Positions 61,615 to 64,000 of a stretch of 64,000 nucleotides of DNA are shown here, in pieces. The translations under genes and the position numbers were made by a program. The notes beneath the pieces were generated by a model. That model was not told the origin of the DNA. It saw only the letters and a program-made list of their open reading frames with translations, and searched no databases. Every line of letters begins with the position of its first letter. Position 1 is the first letter of the stretch. Origin of the DNA: Bradyrhizobium commune (GTDB lineage: Bacteria > Pseudomonadota > Alphaproteobacteria > Rhizobiales > Xanthobacteraceae); assembly GCF_015624505.1 (NCBI RefSeq), contig NZ_CP061379.1, positions 6,076,001 through 6,140,000 of the forward strand, written 5' to 3'.

Positions 61615-63111
61615 ATGAACGACGGGGATTTCCGGATGCTCCAGAACCTTGCTGGGCCATCAGGGGCAACACCGCCATTGACGTTGGGAACCTACGCGTT
61701 TCTGATCTCGCTCCTGAGCATATTCTATATTTCCAACGCCTCCCTCATCTTAAGTCACTACGACCTCGGCTGGCATTTGGCCGCTGGTGACCTGATTAGA
61801 AGCGAAGCGCACGTTCCGTTCCAGGACCCTTGGTCATTCACGCTCGGGACCAAGCAGTGGTTCAACCTCTCCTGGTTGTGGGATGTTATCGCCAGCGTGG
61901 TTTTTAAGTACGCGGGGTACGGTGGTCTTGTCGGCCTGGTCGTCCTGTGCGGTGCGCTGATTGTTGGCTATCTAACGTGCGCCTGCTTGGCGGCTGGGGC
62001 TTCCGCGCTCGCAGCCTGCATCGCGATTTTCATGACATGCCTTTTGTATCCAGCATATCAGGCTGCACCCAATATCTACCTGGCAGCATCTCCGAACGTC
62101 GCGACAATGCTGTTCAGCGTCATTTTCTACCGGGAATGTCTGCAGTCCAAGAAATTGTTGCTGTTGCCCTTGCTAATGATCCTCTGGGTCAACTTGCACG
62201 GAGGATTTGTACTGGGATTCATGATCCTCGCTGTCTTCGGCGGCGGTGCGCTGCTCCGGCGCGACTGGAACAGGCTCAGAACCATAGCGCTGGCGGGGAT
62301 CAGCTGCTTCGCCGCGACTTTCGTCAATCCGTTGGGCTGGCACATCTACCAAGGTGTAACGGAGACCTTGGGGCACTTCGTTCAAGCAAACATTGGCGAG
62401 TGGCTGCCTTATTCCCACAACATCGAAATTCCAGGTAGCATTCCCGGAATGGCCTACATTCTGGCGTTTGTCGCGCTCGAATTGCGCTATGGGGCATCCA
62501 CCAAGATCCGCCTCGAATCCCGCATGCTTTCTTGGGTCTTTCTTGTGCTCGGGCTCCACCAATTTCGATACATGTCCTTTTTCTTCATTTTCTCAACTAT
62601 CCCCGTGGCTTTACACCTCGATTGGATTCTTCCCAAGCAGCTGCAGCAGCGACACGTTCAGCAAGCCCTCATGACTGCGGCGATCGTTGGCGTATGTGTA
62701 CTGCCTCTGACGCTTCTTCAGATCGCGCCGGCTTTGGCGTTGCCCGAGATGCTATCGGAGCAAGACGCCGAATATTTGCAAACACGTCTCTCGCACGCGC
62801 GTGTGCTCAATCACTGGAATGTGGGAGGATACCTGATCCTTCTCACCCATGGATCAGTCCCCCTGTTTGTGGACGGGCGGGCCGCGACCGCCTATCCCGA
62901 CGAGCTATTGCGAGACTATTTTAGGCTCGTTCGCTGGGAGATCGATGAACGCACCTGGGATGAAGTACTTGAAAAATACCACATCGACGCTGTGTTGTGG
63001 CTGAAGGGGCATGAGCAACTGAGGCAGTTCCTCGTCGAAAAGCGCGGTTGGAAGGAGGAGCATACCGGCCTTTACGAGAGTGTATATACAAGGCCGGCTA
63101 TGGGACGTTGA
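61615..63111 (+). CDS. Polytopic membrane protein, GT-C-like, probable glycan enzyme
   Basis: 498 residues with about ten hydrophobic segments in the first 390, then a soluble C-terminal part of about 110 residues. The first periplasmic loop reads HYDLGWHLAAGDLIRSEAH followed by VPFQDPWSFT. This is the D...H...G-I...P-x-D-P-x-S pattern of GT-C-type lipid-linked sugar transferases and related uncharacterised membrane proteins. Codon use is visibly less GC-rich than in the rest of the window, hinting at separate ancestry. No clear ribosome site is present; ATG 61636 is an alternative start. The SGNH hydrolase follows 180 bases downstream. Confidence 0.72.
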   Translation: MNDGDFRMLQNLAGPSGATPPLTLGTYAFLISLLSIFYISNASLILSHYDLGWHLAAGDLIRSEAHVPFQDPWSFTLGTKQWFNLSWLWDVIASVVFKYAGYGGLVGLVVLCGALIVGYLTCACLAAGASALAACIAIFMTCLLYPAYQAAPNIYLAASPNVATMLFSVIFYRECLQSKKLLLLPLLMILWVNLHGGFVLGFMILAVFGGGALLRRDWNRLRTIALAGISCFAATFVNPLGWHIYQGVTETLGHFVQANIGEWLPYSHNIEIPGSIPGMAYILAFVALELRYGASTKIRLESRMLSWVFLVLGLHQFRYMSFFFIFSTIPVALHLDWILPKQLQQRHVQQALMTAAIVGVCVLPLTLLQIAPALALPEMLSEQDAEYLQTRLSHARVLNHWNVGGYLILLTHGSVPLFVDGRAATAYPDELLRDYFRLVRWEIDERTWDEVLEKYHIDAVLWLKGHEQLRQFLVEKRGWKEEHTGLYESVYTRPAMGR

Positions 63112-63291
63112 CGAGGAATAGCCAGTCCAGGACATTTCCGCCGCGGGTCGGTCATAGGCGGTCATTTTTCTGATCGTTCGCTTTGTGAGGCGAACTGCGT
63201 GCGGGACGAAGTCGGCGCCGTAGGTGGATTATCTTAACTTTCACCGGTCTATCTTTCGCGATTTGAACCCTGGCTGTGTTCGAGGGCGTAC

Positions 63292-63966
63292 ATGAACCGG
63301 ATGCTTGTCGGCTTTGCGGTCCTTGCGATCGGTGCTGTTTCGGTCGGAGCCTCGATCGTCAAAAAACAGGCCTTTGCGGAGTCGCATCGTCGAAGCCGGC
63401 AAATCATTCTTTATTACACGCTAAGCCGGATCGATAATCCTATCATCGTTCTGGGCGACAGCATTGTCGAAGCGTCTACCCTGCCGCGCGAGCTCTGCGG
63501 CCATGCCATCGTCAACGCTGGCCTGGATGGTGCCTCGACGACGAGCGATTTGGGCGACTGGCTGGTGGATGCGCTCGACGGCAAACCCGCCGCCGCTATC
63601 GTGATCGCACTCGGGATCAACGACGCGTTGGGGGCCGCGCGGGACTTGCCGCAGTTCGAGGCGAACTACAGCTCGCTCGTGGCGACGCTTTCCAAGGCGG
63701 CGGGCCGTGTGATCATGCTGGGGGTTCCGCCGCTCGATGCTTCTCCTCGTCTTCCCGTCGAGACGCGAACGAAAGCGACGCGGCTCATCGACGGCTATAA
63801 TTCCGCGCTGCCAGCACTCGCGGTCCGCAGCGGCGCCACCTTTGCGGCCTTGCCGCCGCTGCCGACGCCGCACACGATTGACGGGGTACACCTGAGCGCC
63901 GCCGGGTATCAGCTTTGGAATGAAGCCGTTCTGAAGGGAGCATCGGTCTCATGCGGCTCGAAATAA
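63292..63966 (+). CDS. SGNH/GDSL-family hydrolase, membrane-anchored
   Basis: 224 residues. An N-terminal hydrophobic segment (MLVGFAVLAIGAVSVGAS) anchors or exports it. The SGNH blocks are present: GDSIVE with nucleophile Ser (block I), an ALGIND block III with Asn, and DGVHLS with the Asp-His pair (block V). Such enzymes remove or transfer acyl groups, often on cell-surface glycans. The neighbouring GT-C-like gene fits that role. Confidence 0.82.
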   Translation: MNRMLVGFAVLAIGAVSVGASIVKKQAFAESHRRSRQIILYYTLSRIDNPIIVLGDSIVEASTLPRELCGHAIVNAGLDGASTTSDLGDWLVDALDGKPAAAIVIALGINDALGAARDLPQFEANYSSLVATLSKAAGRVIMLGVPPLDASPRLPVETRTKATRLIDGYNSALPALAVRSGATFAALPPLPTPHTIDGVHLSAAGYQLWNEAVLKGASVSCGSK

Positions 63967-64000
63967 AACCAGCGGCTGCCGCTGTCCGATCGAACAAGCT
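63951..64000 (+). CDS. Possible start of a further gene, cut by window edge
   Basis: An ATG at 63951 with AAGGGAG about 10 bases upstream opens a frame (MRLEIKPAAAAVRSNK) that is still open at base 64000. It overlaps the end of the SGNH gene by 16 bases in another frame. Only 16 codons are visible, so the call rests on the ribosome site alone. Confidence 0.3.
   Translation, partial: MRLEIKPAAAAVRSNK

Noticed and set aside
61560..61790. 76-residue frame MDDNRWQKAV overlapping the start of the membrane protein gene
   Set aside because: It overlaps the clear polytopic protein in another frame and shows no family pattern.

Overview
The window reads as chromosomal DNA of a high-GC alphaproteobacterium, most likely Bradyrhizobium or a close relative in the Nitrobacteraceae. 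The evidence is the codon use, the many ABC transporter operons with cupin-type XRE, LacI, GntR and TetR regulators, a DUF6894 protein, flhA, and dispersed palindromic repeats of a kind I associate with this genus (recalled, not searched). No rRNA, tRNA, insertion sequence, prophage or CRISPR array was recognised.

Layout. 1-5862: a sugar or polyol locus, with an ABC transporter (binding protein and two permeases) and a zinc alcohol dehydrogenase cut by the left edge, divergent from a LacI regulator and an SDR dehydrogenase, with a perfect 14-bp palindrome between them. 5870-10785: a glycan block (flippase, glycosyltransferase, GH10 xylanase with a Tat-like signal, DUF6492 protein). 10880-15135: a PCMT-like methyltransferase overlapping a 1154-residue SAM-cyclase-ATPase-TPR protein. 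15272-23997: a nonribosomal peptide cluster with a 2148-residue A-PCP-C-A-PCP-C synthetase, a 56-residue lysine-tailed protein, an Sfp-type phosphopantetheinyl transferase and a flavin-dependent monooxygenase. 24125-29666: an HDAC-fold deacetylase, a PQQ-type dehydrogenase with a haem domain overlapping an SMP-30-like propeller, small proteins and an enoyl-CoA hydratase. 29766-39107: amine and D-amino-acid use (gamma-glutamyltransferase, PuuB-like oxidase in an operon with a polar amino acid ABC transporter, DadA, omega-aminotransferase, two XRE-cupin regulators). 39445-44139: a three-subunit molybdenum hydroxylase of the PaoABC type with a divergent TetR regulator. 44627-52823: a nine-gene GntR-headed operon with a branched-chain-type ABC transporter, two paralogous ferritin-like diiron proteins and an alpha/beta hydrolase. 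53029-57412: a periplasmic copper set. 57698-59839: flhA. 60134-61430: a conserved-looking small protein with a structured leader, then dispersed repeats. 61615-63966: a visibly AT-richer stretch with a polytopic membrane protein and an SGNH hydrolase.

The two best candidates for undescribed biology are the nonribosomal cluster and the diiron operon. The synthetase ends in a condensation domain with no thioesterase, its second adenylation domain lacks the amino-group-binding aspartate, and a tiny lysine-rich gene lies just behind it. In the diiron operon one of the two paralogues has lost the glutamate of its second ExxH motif, which suggests an asymmetric enzyme acting on an imported compound.

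Starts were moved inward from the longest open frame wherever a Shine-Dalgarno sequence, signal peptide, operon overlap or homology supported it. Function calls rest on motifs read by eye; no database search was possible.
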